Part shown: piece after piece, positions 6,047-12,402 of the stretch
Layout of the letters: each line of letters starts with the position of its first letter
How positions within the stretch are numbered: the stretch's first letter is position 1
Assembly: GCA_949118805.1 (NCBI GenBank)
Contig: CASAUJ010000042.1
Coordinates: 1 to 12,402, forward strand
Origin: an uncultured Clostridia bacterium
GTDB taxonomy: Bacteria; Bacillota; Clostridia; TANB77; CAG-508
Length of the DNA stretch: 12,402 nucleotides
Reading direction: 5' to 3'
Made by a program: the position numbers and the translations under genes
Notes under the pieces: generated by a model
What the model saw: only the letters and a program-made list of their open reading frames with translations
Database searches by the model: none
Told to the model about the DNA's origin: nothing

Positions 6047-7942
6047 TTAGAAGCCATGACCGCCACCACCGCCACCGCCAAAGCCAGCACCGCCTGAAAA
6101 TCCGCCTCCACCACCTGACACAGAATTTCTAGAATTTGCAATTGCACTAGCGTTTACACTCGATGATATTGAGTGACTAATCGATGAGTTCACGGAATTA
6201 TAAATATAGAAGTCAAGAGGATCCCAGCCATTTAATCTTTCGATTCCTTCCATATCTTGGAATTCAGACATTTTTACATTCATACTTTTTCCAACGGTTT
6301 CAGCTAAGCCAAATACAGTTGCATAAACTAAATATTTTTCCCACAAAACAATTTCAGGTAGTTCTTTTATCTTAAACGAACCAAAATCTTTTAAAAAGTT
6401 TTTAAAAGCTTTCCACTTTAAATAATCTTCATTGCCTTTTTTTGTTCGTTTTTTTATACATATCGTATAAATTAGAAAAAGTAAACCAACTGGAAAAAGA
6501 AAATAACTAGGTAAAAAATTGACATGATAATATAGAATTACCATAAAGATTAAAATAGTTACAAGTAAAAGCAGAATGCCCAAGACCACTGGAATGCCAT
6601 TGGTTTCATAAAAACATTCTCGTTCAGCATCTTTGACAACACAATTTTTCCACTCTGTATAACTTTTTGAAAATTTCTCACAAGTTCTGGTGGAAGAGGC
6701 ATATTTTTCTAAATCTTTCGTTGAAAATTGATTATTTTTCCCTACTTTTTCAAATAAAAAATCTAAAAGTATTTGTTCCGTGTTTGTAACATTTTCATTA
6801 TTTAATAAAGTAAAAAGATATTTCTTTTTTGAACTATTGTCTTTTAATTCTTCGGCTTTGATATTTTTTTTATAAATTAAATTCATGATAGATGCACTCA
6901 TTGCATTTGGTCCAATATTTTTATTCATTAAATAATCAATTACTTCTACATTATAGTTTCCTGTAAATTCACGATAATATTTAGAATTAAAATCACTTTT
7001 GTATTCTTTATCATATTTTATATAAATAAAAATCCATAAAAATATTAAAGCAATATAATAAAAGATAGTCAATCCTTTGGCAAAGTTTACTACTTTTCTC
7101 ATTAATTCTCTTTTACGATTGGCACTTTCAATTAGTTCTTCTTCTATTTTCCAAATATCTTGAAATGCGTCAGACTCAGAATTTCTTAAACGTTCTGGAG
7201 ATGTAATTAATTCTTTTGGAAAAACGATTCGAGCGTCAATAACAGATTTTTGATCTAAAGATTTCATTTGAGCAAGAATAGTTTGATTATCGATTCGATT
7301 TGATTCACCAGTTAAATCTCCATGAAACCAAAAATATATATTCTCATCACTATTAAAAGGTGTATGAACTTTAATTTGTAAATTATTAATTTGATCCGTA
7401 AAGCCATTTCCGATAAATGTCCAATATAACTCTGCTATATCATTATGTATGACAACAGCTTTATCGATTGTATAAGAAATTAAGAAAGCAATGGATTCAT
7501 CATCAGCACTTTGATACATTTTATAACTATGTATATTATTGTCTTTGCGGTAGATATAATTTCCGTTGGAAGCGTTTTTTTCACTCACAACTTTCGTTAA
7601 TGTTTTAAAGTCCTTATTAAAAGTATCAAAATTAATTTCTTCTTTTGTGACATTTCTAGTTTTTAAAATTACATTCTTAATTCCTTCTGCATTATAAATT
7701 GCACTATTCGCATAATTAATATTCCCTGGCTCATAATTATCTAATTTCGTATTTTTATATTGTAATTCTCGAACATAACCATTAAAGTTACCATCTAGAA
7801 CAATCAATTCTTGAACGGATAAATCGCCATTCGACTCAATTGTTGCATCAATTAAAAAATTGGTAATATCATAGTTGATGGAAGATGCTTCTACACAAAG
7901 AGGGAATAATATCAATAACATTCCCCATAATATTTTTCTCAT
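6047..7942 (-). CDS. DUF2207 membrane protein with Gly-rich tail
   Basis: A 631-residue exported membrane protein of the DUF2207 family, function unknown. It has a signal peptide (residues 1-19, ending near EASS), and an extracytoplasmic beta-rich domain (about 20-285) opening with 'INYDITNFLIDATIESNGDLSVQE', the family's typical first strands. A membrane segment follows at about 286-308, then a cytosolic winged-helix-like region (310-445), two more membrane segments (450-472 and 476-496), and the conserved 'WKAFKNFLKDF...WEKYLVYATVFGLA' block (510-546). It ends in a Gly-rich tail (610-631) finishing GGGHGF, common in this family. It lies directly downstream of lemA, the usual partner. The RBS is AAGGGG, 9 bases from the ATG. 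Confidence 0.92.
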   Translation of the reverse strand: MRKILWGMLLILFPLCVEASSINYDITNFLIDATIESNGDLSVQELIVLDGNFNGYVRELQYKNTKLDNYEPGNINYANSAIYNAEGIKNVILKTRNVTKEEINFDTFNKDFKTLTKVVSEKNASNGNYIYRKDNNIHSYKMYQSADDESIAFLISYTIDKAVVIHNDIAELYWTFIGNGFTDQINNLQIKVHTPFNSDENIYFWFHGDLTGESNRIDNQTILAQMKSLDQKSVIDARIVFPKELITSPERLRNSESDAFQDIWKIEEELIESANRKRELMRKVVNFAKGLTIFYYIALIFLWIFIYIKYDKEYKSDFNSKYYREFTGNYNVEVIDYLMNKNIGPNAMSASIMNLIYKKNIKAEELKDNSSKKKYLFTLLNNENVTNTEQILLDFLFEKVGKNNQFSTKDLEKYASSTRTCEKFSKSYTEWKNCVVKDAERECFYETNGIPVVLGILLLLVTILIFMVILYYHVNFLPSYFLFPVGLLFLIYTICIKKRTKKGNEDYLKWKAFKNFLKDFGSFKIKELPEIVLWEKYLVYATVFGLAETVGKSMNVKMSEFQDMEGIERLNGWDPLDFYIYNSVNSSISHSISSSVNASAIANSRNSVSGGGGGFSGGAGFGGGGGGGHGF

Positions 7943-7957
7943 AACTTTATTCCCCTT

Positions 7958-7990
7958 AAAAAATATAAGCTTACAATTTTTGTAAGCTTA
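7958..7990 (-). terminator. Hairpin with U-tract between lemA and DUF2207 gene
   Basis: Minus strand: a 10-bp perfect stem TAAGCTTACA/TGTAAGCTTA with a 5-base A-rich loop, followed by TATTTTTT. The first three bases of the stem are the lemA stop codon TAA. No promoter fits in the remaining 15 or so bases before the DUF2207 start, so this may be a leaky terminator that lowers DUF2207 expression relative to lemA. Confidence 0.82.
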
Positions 7991-8539
7991 AAATTCAACT
8001 TTTACATTTTCTCTTTCTTTTGAACTTGCTTCAAAGAAAGTTTCGCTTTTAAAATGAAATAAGGCTGCTACAATATTACTTGGAAAAAGTTCAATTTTAT
8101 TGTTGTAATTTAAAACTGTATCATTATAAAATTGTCTTGAACTAGCTATTTTATTTTCAGTTTCTTTTAATTCATCTTGTAATTTTATAAAATTTTCATT
8201 TGCTTTTAATTCAGGATAACTTTCTGTTAAAGCAAATAATTTTGAAATAGCATTTGTTAATTCACCATCGGCTTTTATTTCATCTTCTTTTGTTGAAGCG
8301 CTCATAAAAGTATTTCTTGCTTTAATAACATTTTCTAATGTTTCACTTTCGTGTTTGGCATAGCCTTTTACAGTATTTACTACATTTGGAATTAAATCAA
8401 AACGTCTTTTTAATTGAACATCGATTTGAGCCCATTGATCTCTAACGCGATTTCTTAATACCACTAAACGATTATAAGTAGATATTATAAATAGAATAAT
8501 AATTAGCACGAAAGCTATAATACCAATAATCCACCACAT
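7988..8539 (-). CDS. lemA: LemA family protein
   Basis: A 183-residue membrane-anchored helical protein. One N-terminal membrane segment (about 2-21) is followed by the family signature RDQWAQIDVQLKRRFDLIPN (33-52), then V-x-T-V-K-G-Y-A-x-H-E, and a long helical bundle. The conserved 'ESYPELKANENFIKLQDEL' and 'ENKIASSRQFYNDTVLNYN' segments are present, and the C-terminus is 'FFEASSKERENVKVEF'. Role unknown; LemA commonly occurs with a DUF2207 protein and the two are thought to act together at the envelope. AAGGAGG lies 7 bases before the ATG. The upstream 49 bases are AT-rich with a TATAAT at 8560-8565 but no acceptable -35, so I do not call a promoter. Confidence 0.96.
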   Translation of the reverse strand: MWWIIGIIAFVLIIILFIISTYNRLVVLRNRVRDQWAQIDVQLKRRFDLIPNVVNTVKGYAKHESETLENVIKARNTFMSASTKEDEIKADGELTNAISKLFALTESYPELKANENFIKLQDELKETENKIASSRQFYNDTVLNYNNKIELFPSNIVAALFHFKSETFFEASSKERENVKVEF

Positions 8540-8588
8540 ACATATTCCTCCTTATATTTATTATATTATCATATTATTCCTTATACTT

Positions 8589-9434
8589 CTATCCTTTTTT
8601 TACTTCAATGACTGGACGAATCGTAAAGGTTTCAGTAGTTGATTTGACATTTCTTTTGATATCGTACACATAACTTTGACCATTGGTTTTATTTTGAAGA
8701 GATAAACTCCAAGCTTCTGGTGCTAGATATCCACCATTATTCAAAACCCAAGAACTTTGACCAAGATTGGCTTCTTCAATTGTTGCTAAGCGAATATATC
8801 CTTCATTCATTTGAACTTTATCAGAAAAAGTCATTTTTATGATATTTTCTTTACTACAAACTTTTTTTGAGGTATTTTGATCATATTGTAAACGACAGGC
8901 TTTTTGTAAATTAACATTGTTTTCAAACCATTGCTCTACTACTTTTTTGCCAATACTTCGGTCCCATGTGTAATATTCATAGTTTGAAGCGGATTGATAA
9001 AAGCAAAAGCTTGAATGATACTTATTCATACACATTCTAATTTTGCAACTTGAATCATTACAGGCACCATTAAAATAATCATTATTATTAACATCTATTC
9101 CTAAAGATGAGGTAATCTCTTCCTTATTTAGAGCTCTTTTTAAAATAAGTACTACTGAATTTGATTTGTTTTCAATAACTAGCCATGAATCGCCTACAAA
9201 ATTCACTTCATCTCCCCTTTTATAATCAACTAATGTTATAGGGTTTTTGTTTGGTAAAGATGTAATAATAAACTCTTCTTCCTCATTTAGAGTTTTTTTA
9301 ATATCTTCTTTTATCGATTGAAGCATTTGTCTGGTTTCCGCATTTTTCACTGAGCTTGATAACATTATCATTAAAAAGACTAAAAAGAAGGAGTATATTA
9401 AAGAAACTGCAATCAATCCATTTTTCTTTTTCAT
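8589..9434 (-). CDS. Secreted/anchored protein with prepilin-like N-terminus and C-terminal DUF6273-like domain
   Basis: A 281-residue protein starting MKKKNGLIAVSLIYSFFLVF. A short basic stretch ending in Gly runs straight into a hydrophobic helix (7-27) and then a polar helix (28-55). That layout resembles type IV prepilins or pseudopilins, although the Glu at +5 after the Gly is missing. The outer part (about 65-281) contains 'VNFVGDSWLVIENKSNSVVLILKRAL', 'GYIRLATIEEANLG' and a terminal 'FTIRPVIEVKKG', which resemble the DUF6273 fold seen in uncharacterised Firmicute surface proteins. Six Cys (125, 130, 135, 144, 180, 193) could form disulfides. AGGAGG precedes the start. It has its own promoter. 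A plain anchored lipid-free surface protein is the alternative to a pilin. Function unknown. Confidence 0.8.
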   Translation of the reverse strand: MKKKNGLIAVSLIYSFFLVFLMIMLSSSVKNAETRQMLQSIKEDIKKTLNEEEEFIITSLPNKNPITLVDYKRGDEVNFVGDSWLVIENKSNSVVLILKRALNKEEITSSLGIDVNNNDYFNGACNDSSCKIRMCMNKYHSSFCFYQSASNYEYYTWDRSIGKKVVEQWFENNVNLQKACRLQYDQNTSKKVCSKENIIKMTFSDKVQMNEGYIRLATIEEANLGQSSWVLNNGGYLAPEAWSLSLQNKTNGQSYVYDIKRNVKSTTETFTIRPVIEVKKG

Positions 9435-9457
9435 GATACGCCTCCTTATTCTTTTTT

Positions 9458-9486
9458 ATTATATCTTTCTTTTTATAAATCTTCAA
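9458..9486 (-). promoter_or_regulatory. Promoter for the prepilin-like gene
   Basis: Minus strand TTGAAG (9481-9486), a 17-base spacer and a perfect TATAAT (9458-9463). The -35 begins two bases after the end of the second small-peptide gene, so the surface-protein gene can be transcribed independently of the peptide operon. Confidence 0.75.
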
Positions 9487-9488
9487 GT

Positions 9489-9656
9489 TTAGTGACAAAC
9501 ATTTCCACTGCTTAACCGTGCTAATGATGAACCAATTGCCCTTCCTACTTCTAAAATAGATTCAATACATCGTGCAATCGCATTCAAAAAAGTAGCAGTA
9601 AGTAAATTCGCTCCACCATATATGTTTAATAATTCTTCTTTCTTTAGGTTATTCAT
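9489..9656 (-). CDS. Double-glycine leader peptide 2 (bacteriocin-like)
   Basis: A 55-residue peptide. Residues 1-15 are a leader with the core LKKEELLNIYGG; C39 exporters cleave such leaders after the Gly-Gly, which would release a 40-residue product. The product begins ANLLTATFLNAIARC and is an amphipathic helix-like chain (AIARCIESILEVGRAIGSSLARL), ending NVCH. Its two Cys (30 and 54 of the precursor) could form a disulfide. The start at 9656 overlaps the upstream peptide gene by 8 bases and has no clear Shine-Dalgarno site, so translation probably depends on coupling. The leader nearly matches that of peptide 1 while the cores are unrelated. A bacteriocin component or a pheromone is the likely role; I cannot tell which. 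Confidence 0.82.
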   Translation of the reverse strand: MNNLKKEELLNIYGGANLLTATFLNAIARCIESILEVGRAIGSSLARLSSGNVCH

Positions 9657-9789
9657 TGCATTTTAGTGGTCGTGTGAATCCGTCAATAATACCAGCAACT
9701 AGTGTAATTAAAGCAATAATTCCTAACACTAGAAGACCACTACCTCCTCCCCCATAAATTTCTATTAATTCTTCTTTTTTTAAATTCAT
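9649..9789 (-). CDS. Double-glycine leader peptide 1 (bacteriocin-like)
   Basis: A 46-residue peptide with leader MNLKKEELIEIYGG and two more Gly directly after, so cleavage could fall after residue 14, 15 or 16. The product (about 30-32 residues) opens with Ser-Gly and a strongly hydrophobic Gly-spaced helix (LLVLGIIALITLVAGIIDG) long enough to span a membrane. It ends in a short polar tail with a single Cys (FTRPLKCNE). AAGGAG lies 5 bases before the ATG, and the start overlaps the accessory-protein stop as ATGA. A small hydrophobic helix with a basic tail is typical of pore-forming class II bacteriocins. Because it is encoded next to a second GG peptide, a two-component toxin is the leading idea. 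Confidence 0.84.
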   Translation of the reverse strand: MNLKKEELIEIYGGGGSGLLVLGIIALITLVAGIIDGFTRPLKCNE

Positions 9790-10223
9790 AGTTTCTCCTT
9801 TTTCAACCAACGAAAAATTTTTAGGATTATTCTTTCTTTTTTATCTAATAATTTTATTTGAATGACTTGATTATTCAAATAAGTATTTGGGGAATATAAT
9901 TCGACTTTTTGAAAATTTTGATTTGTTTGATTATCGTAGAGAATTTCACTCATATTTAGAATTTGAAAAGGAAATCTTTGTTTTTCTATTTCTATTTCTT
10001 TCATATTTAGCAAGTCGTTTATATTATTTAAATTATAATTAATTATTAAAACACTATTTTCTTTTTGATATACTGCATAGATAGGAGACGTTAATTGTAT
10101 TTCTAAGATACAACTTAAAAAGAACAAAATTGACAAACAAAAACTTAACAATAAAGGAAGAATACTTGTTTTTTCTAATTCTTCTTGAAAACAAATTTTG
10201 TTAAGATATAGAGACTCGTTCAT
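9786..10223 (-). CDS. Minimal membrane-fusion-like accessory protein of the peptide exporter
   Basis: A 145-residue protein with a short cytosolic N-terminus (1-20), one membrane segment (about 21-42: ILPLLLSFCLSILFFLSCILEI), and an extracytoplasmic domain of about 100 residues. The order resembles the start of HlyD/LcnD-type bacteriocin export accessory proteins. The end (YLNNQVIQIKLLDKKERIILKIF) resembles their closing strand and basic tail. It is far shorter than the usual 400 or more residues: the coiled-coil and lipoyl-like parts are absent. This is therefore a homology guess, not a firm call. GGAGG lies 6 bases before the ATG. It overlaps the exporter gene by 23 bases and peptide 1 by 4. 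An immunity protein is an alternative role. Confidence 0.72.
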   Translation of the reverse strand: MNESLYLNKICFQEELEKTSILPLLLSFCLSILFFLSCILEIQLTSPIYAVYQKENSVLIINYNLNNINDLLNMKEIEIEKQRFPFQILNMSEILYDNQTNQNFQKVELYSPNTYLNNQVIQIKLLDKKERIILKIFRWLKKEKL

Positions 10224-12267
10224 TTGTTACCTCCAATTTGATTATTTCGTCAAATAATGCTTTGTAATTTTTATGACTAATATAAATAAGCGTTTTTTTC
10301 TTTAAAAAGACTCGCATATTTTTAATAATTTCTTTTTCCATTTTTTCACTTATTTCGCTTAAAGATTCATCAAAGAGAAAAATGGTAGCTTCTGAATATA
10401 ATACTCTTGCTAACATAATTCGTTGTTTTTCTCCGCCTGAGAGATTGTTTTCTTCATTTGAAATAGTGGTTTCATAACGCAAAGGCTTTTTATTTACAAT
10501 CTCTTCTAGATGGCAAATTTCACACACTTCTTGAAAACGTTCAGGATTATAATTTCGTCCAAGAAGAATGTTATCTTTAATTGTGCCTAAAATTAATTTA
10601 CTTCGTTGATTTAAATAAATAATTGATTTTCGTAAGCTTGCGCCATCAATATCAGAAAGATTTATCTTGCCTATTTTTATTGCGCCATTTGTGGGTTCAT
10701 AAGTTTTCATTAACAGCTCACAAATTGTACTTTTTCCACAACCACTTGGTCCAAAAAGCTGGATATGTTCTTGGGCATGAATTCTAAAACTCAAATTTTT
10801 TAAAACATATTGAAATTGATTATAAGAAAAATCAACATTGGAAAACATGATATCTTCTTGTTTCAAAGAAATTGATGAGGTTGTTACTTCTTCTGAAATC
10901 GTTAAAAATTCTGCTTCTTTCTTTAAAAAATTCTTTAAATACTTTTCTTTTGGAATAAGACTTATCATCGTTTCTAAAGCGTTTAGTAAATTCATTCCTA
11001 TCGTCTCAATTAAAATAAAATCAACAATTTGGAGATATCCTTGAAATAACATATAGATCCCTAAACTTAAAAACGAAAAGTTTATTATTTCTTTAAAACT
11101 ATTTTGAATAAAAAATAATGTTTGATAAAATTTATTTTTCTTTTCATCACTACGTAAAAATTGGATTAAGTTTCTTTCACTATTTTCTTTTAGCTTTTCT
11201 TTTAAATTTAAATAATGATATAACTCAAGACAAGAAAACATTTCTAATAATTTATTTTGATAATTATTTTTAATGGTCAAGGATTCTTTTTCTAATTTAT
11301 AAATTTGATTTTGAATTAAAATCTGAAAGCAAAGATATGTGAAAAAGATGAGAATAAAATAATGAAAGAAATGAGAATTTATTAAAAACAATAAACAAAA
11401 ACTAGATAAAATACGTAAGTTAGAAAGCAAAAAATTTTTGCTAAAGTCTGTATAAATGTATTTTAAATCAAAATTTTCCCAAAATCGAGACAAATAATCG
11501 CTAAAATTTCTCGATTTATAAGATTTTAGAGGAAGATTAAATAAATGTTCTAAATAAGTTGTGGTATGAAGTAACGTAAGTAAACGATTTAATACCCTTG
11601 TTTTCTTGAGAGAACTTTTTTGGAGAACTATACTACTAATGCTGAAAAAGCCAAATAATAAACCAATCAAAAGAAGTTCAAACTTTCTAGATAAATATTG
11701 AAAGGCTATTTTTAAATAGAATGTAGAAAGGATACTCGTGATAAGAAAAAAGATTTCTATGATGAATAAATCATAAATTTTTTTCTTATTGGGGCCAAGG
11801 AAACTTATTAGCATACTAATAAAATTTTTTTCTTTTGTATCTATTTTGATTTTTTCTTTAGGATAAGCAATTAGTATTATCTCAGACCATATCCAAAAAA
11901 AATCAGTATCTGTCATCACTCGCTTTCCGATACTAGGATCCATAAGAATTACTTTGTCCTTACGTTTTTCATAAAGAACCATATAGTGATTTAAACCATT
12001 ATCCAAAACGACATGAACAATTGCAGGTAATGGAAAATCAGATTTAAAAAAACTTTCTTTCTTGATTCTTGCTCCATAAGCATCAAAGCCATAATTTTTT
12101 AGTGCCTCTATCATATGGTAAGCACTCGTTCCTCGTTTCGATGTCAAAGTATCTTCTCTTATTTTTTCAAAAGGGACATAACCATCGTAATACTTAATCA
12201 TCGACTCTAAACAACAGATTCCACAATCTTTTTCATCTTGCTGTTTTATAATAACTCTTTTTTGCAT
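10201..12267 (-). CDS. Peptidase-containing ABC exporter for double-glycine peptides
   Basis: A 688-residue half-transporter that cleaves GG-leader peptides and exports them. The N-terminal C39 peptidase (1-135) has the cysteine box QQDEKDCG with Cys15, Gln9 for the oxyanion hole, and His94 (LNHYMVL) with Asp110 (MDPS). A six-helix transmembrane domain follows (about 160-440), unusually rich in Phe and Leu. The C-terminal ATPase has Walker A GPSGCGKST (506-514), Q-loop Gln554, signature LSGGEKQR (609-616), Walker B IFLFDES with Asp633-Glu634, and switch His665, so all catalytic residues are present. I start at the ATG at 12267 with GAGGAAGG 5 bases upstream; an in-frame TTG at 12300 has no support. 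It heads the operon with its accessory protein and two substrate-like peptides. Confidence 0.97.
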   Translation of the reverse strand: MQKRVIIKQQDEKDCGICCLESMIKYYDGYVPFEKIREDTLTSKRGTSAYHMIEALKNYGFDAYGARIKKESFFKSDFPLPAIVHVVLDNGLNHYMVLYEKRKDKVILMDPSIGKRVMTDTDFFWIWSEIILIAYPKEKIKIDTKEKNFISMLISFLGPNKKKIYDLFIIEIFFLITSILSTFYLKIAFQYLSRKFELLLIGLLFGFFSISSIVLQKSSLKKTRVLNRLLTLLHTTTYLEHLFNLPLKSYKSRNFSDYLSRFWENFDLKYIYTDFSKNFLLSNLRILSSFCLLFLINSHFFHYFILIFFTYLCFQILIQNQIYKLEKESLTIKNNYQNKLLEMFSCLELYHYLNLKEKLKENSERNLIQFLRSDEKKNKFYQTLFFIQNSFKEIINFSFLSLGIYMLFQGYLQIVDFILIETIGMNLLNALETMISLIPKEKYLKNFLKKEAEFLTISEEVTTSSISLKQEDIMFSNVDFSYNQFQYVLKNLSFRIHAQEHIQLFGPSGCGKSTICELLMKTYEPTNGAIKIGKINLSDIDGASLRKSIIYLNQRSKLILGTIKDNILLGRNYNPERFQEVCEICHLEEIVNKKPLRYETTISNEENNLSGGEKQRIMLARVLYSEATIFLFDESLSEISEKMEKEIIKNMRVFLKKKTLIYISHKNYKALFDEIIKLEVTNERVSIS

Positions 12268-12325
12268 TTTAACCTTCCTCATTATTCTTATACAAGGCAA
12301 AACACATATTTCCTTTTAAAAAATT

Positions 12326-12350
12326 AAAAAAAATAGATTTCTCTATTTTT
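12326..12350 (-). terminator. Terminator-like hairpin upstream of the exporter
   Basis: Minus strand AAAAATAGA, tetraloop GAAA, TCTATTTTT continuing into a T-run. The 9-bp stem is mostly A-T, so it is weak. It could end a gene that lies beyond the right edge. If the exporter promoter lies further upstream, it could act as an attenuator. No convincing promoter is seen between it and the exporter; a TATAAG at 12287-12292 has no -35. Confidence 0.5.
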
Positions 12351-12402
12351 CAGACTGTTGACAAATAAGTTCAATAGTCTTTTCTTTTTAGAAAAAATAT
12401 AT

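Noticed and set aside
6054..6114. Gly-codon repeats at the end of the DUF2207 gene as a microsatellite or repeat array
   Set aside because: It is the ordinary Gly-rich C-terminal tail of this protein family, not a separate DNA repeat.
8553..8588. TATAAT at 8560-8565 as the lemA promoter
   Set aside because: No -35, and the start site would fall almost on the ribosome site; AT-rich background gives such matches easily.
9298..9498. Minus-strand 66-codon frame overlapping the prepilin-like gene and its promoter
   Set aside because: It is out of frame with the well-supported gene and runs through its promoter and RBS.
12287..12315. TATAAG upstream of the exporter as a promoter
   Set aside because: No -35 match at 16-18 bases; the true promoter may lie further upstream or beyond the window.
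12326..12402. Open frames at the right edge that could be the tail of an upstream minus-strand gene
   Set aside because: About 25 codons at most, low complexity, and two competing frames; not enough to call a gene.

Overview
The window is strongly AT-rich and every gene I can support lies on the minus strand. Good Shine-Dalgarno sites and near-consensus sigma-A promoters are visible. TGA is used as a stop (rimM, the SpoU methylase and the transporter accessory gene all end in TGA) and TGG encodes Trp, so this is the standard code and not a recoded Mollicute. The gene set (TrmD/RimM/L19 block, MscL, LemA plus DUF2207, short type I signal peptidase) points to a low-GC Firmicute. An uncultured gut Bacilli/Erysipelotrichia/RF39-like lineage is my guess at lineage level, not something the sequence proves.

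Reading the minus strand from right to left (the direction of transcription): a hairpin near 12329-12350 is followed by a four-gene cassette (12267 down to 9489) in which every junction overlaps: a C39-peptidase ABC exporter, a very short membrane-fusion-like accessory protein, and two small peptides (46 and 55 aa). The two peptides share a double-glycine leader (LKKEELxxIYGG) but have unrelated cores. The peptide genes are short and lie directly behind the exporter that would cleave and secrete them. This looks like a secreted two-peptide bacteriocin or signalling system and is the most interesting part of the window. Next, with its own promoter, comes a secreted or anchored Cys-containing protein with a prepilin-like N-terminus (9434-8589). 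Then come lemA and a DUF2207 membrane protein, separated by a hairpin/U-tract that may attenuate transcription, and mscL with a terminator that contains its stop codon.

The central block (5490-2485) is a tightly packed five-gene operon: YgjP-type metalloprotease, SpoU-family RNA 2'-O-methyltransferase, rimM, trmD, and an unrecognised Lys-rich helical protein. Gaps or overlaps are only a few bases. rplS follows, with its own extended -10 promoter, a short structured leader that may be an L19 autoregulatory element, and a terminator whose 5' arm contains the rplS stop. lepB then has a near-consensus promoter.

The left end holds a 170-aa protein I do not recognise, an ASCH-domain protein, and the N-terminal part of a DUF3841 protein running off the window. 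No tRNA, rRNA, CRISPR, insertion sequence or plus-strand gene was found. No gap between genes exceeds about 215 bases.
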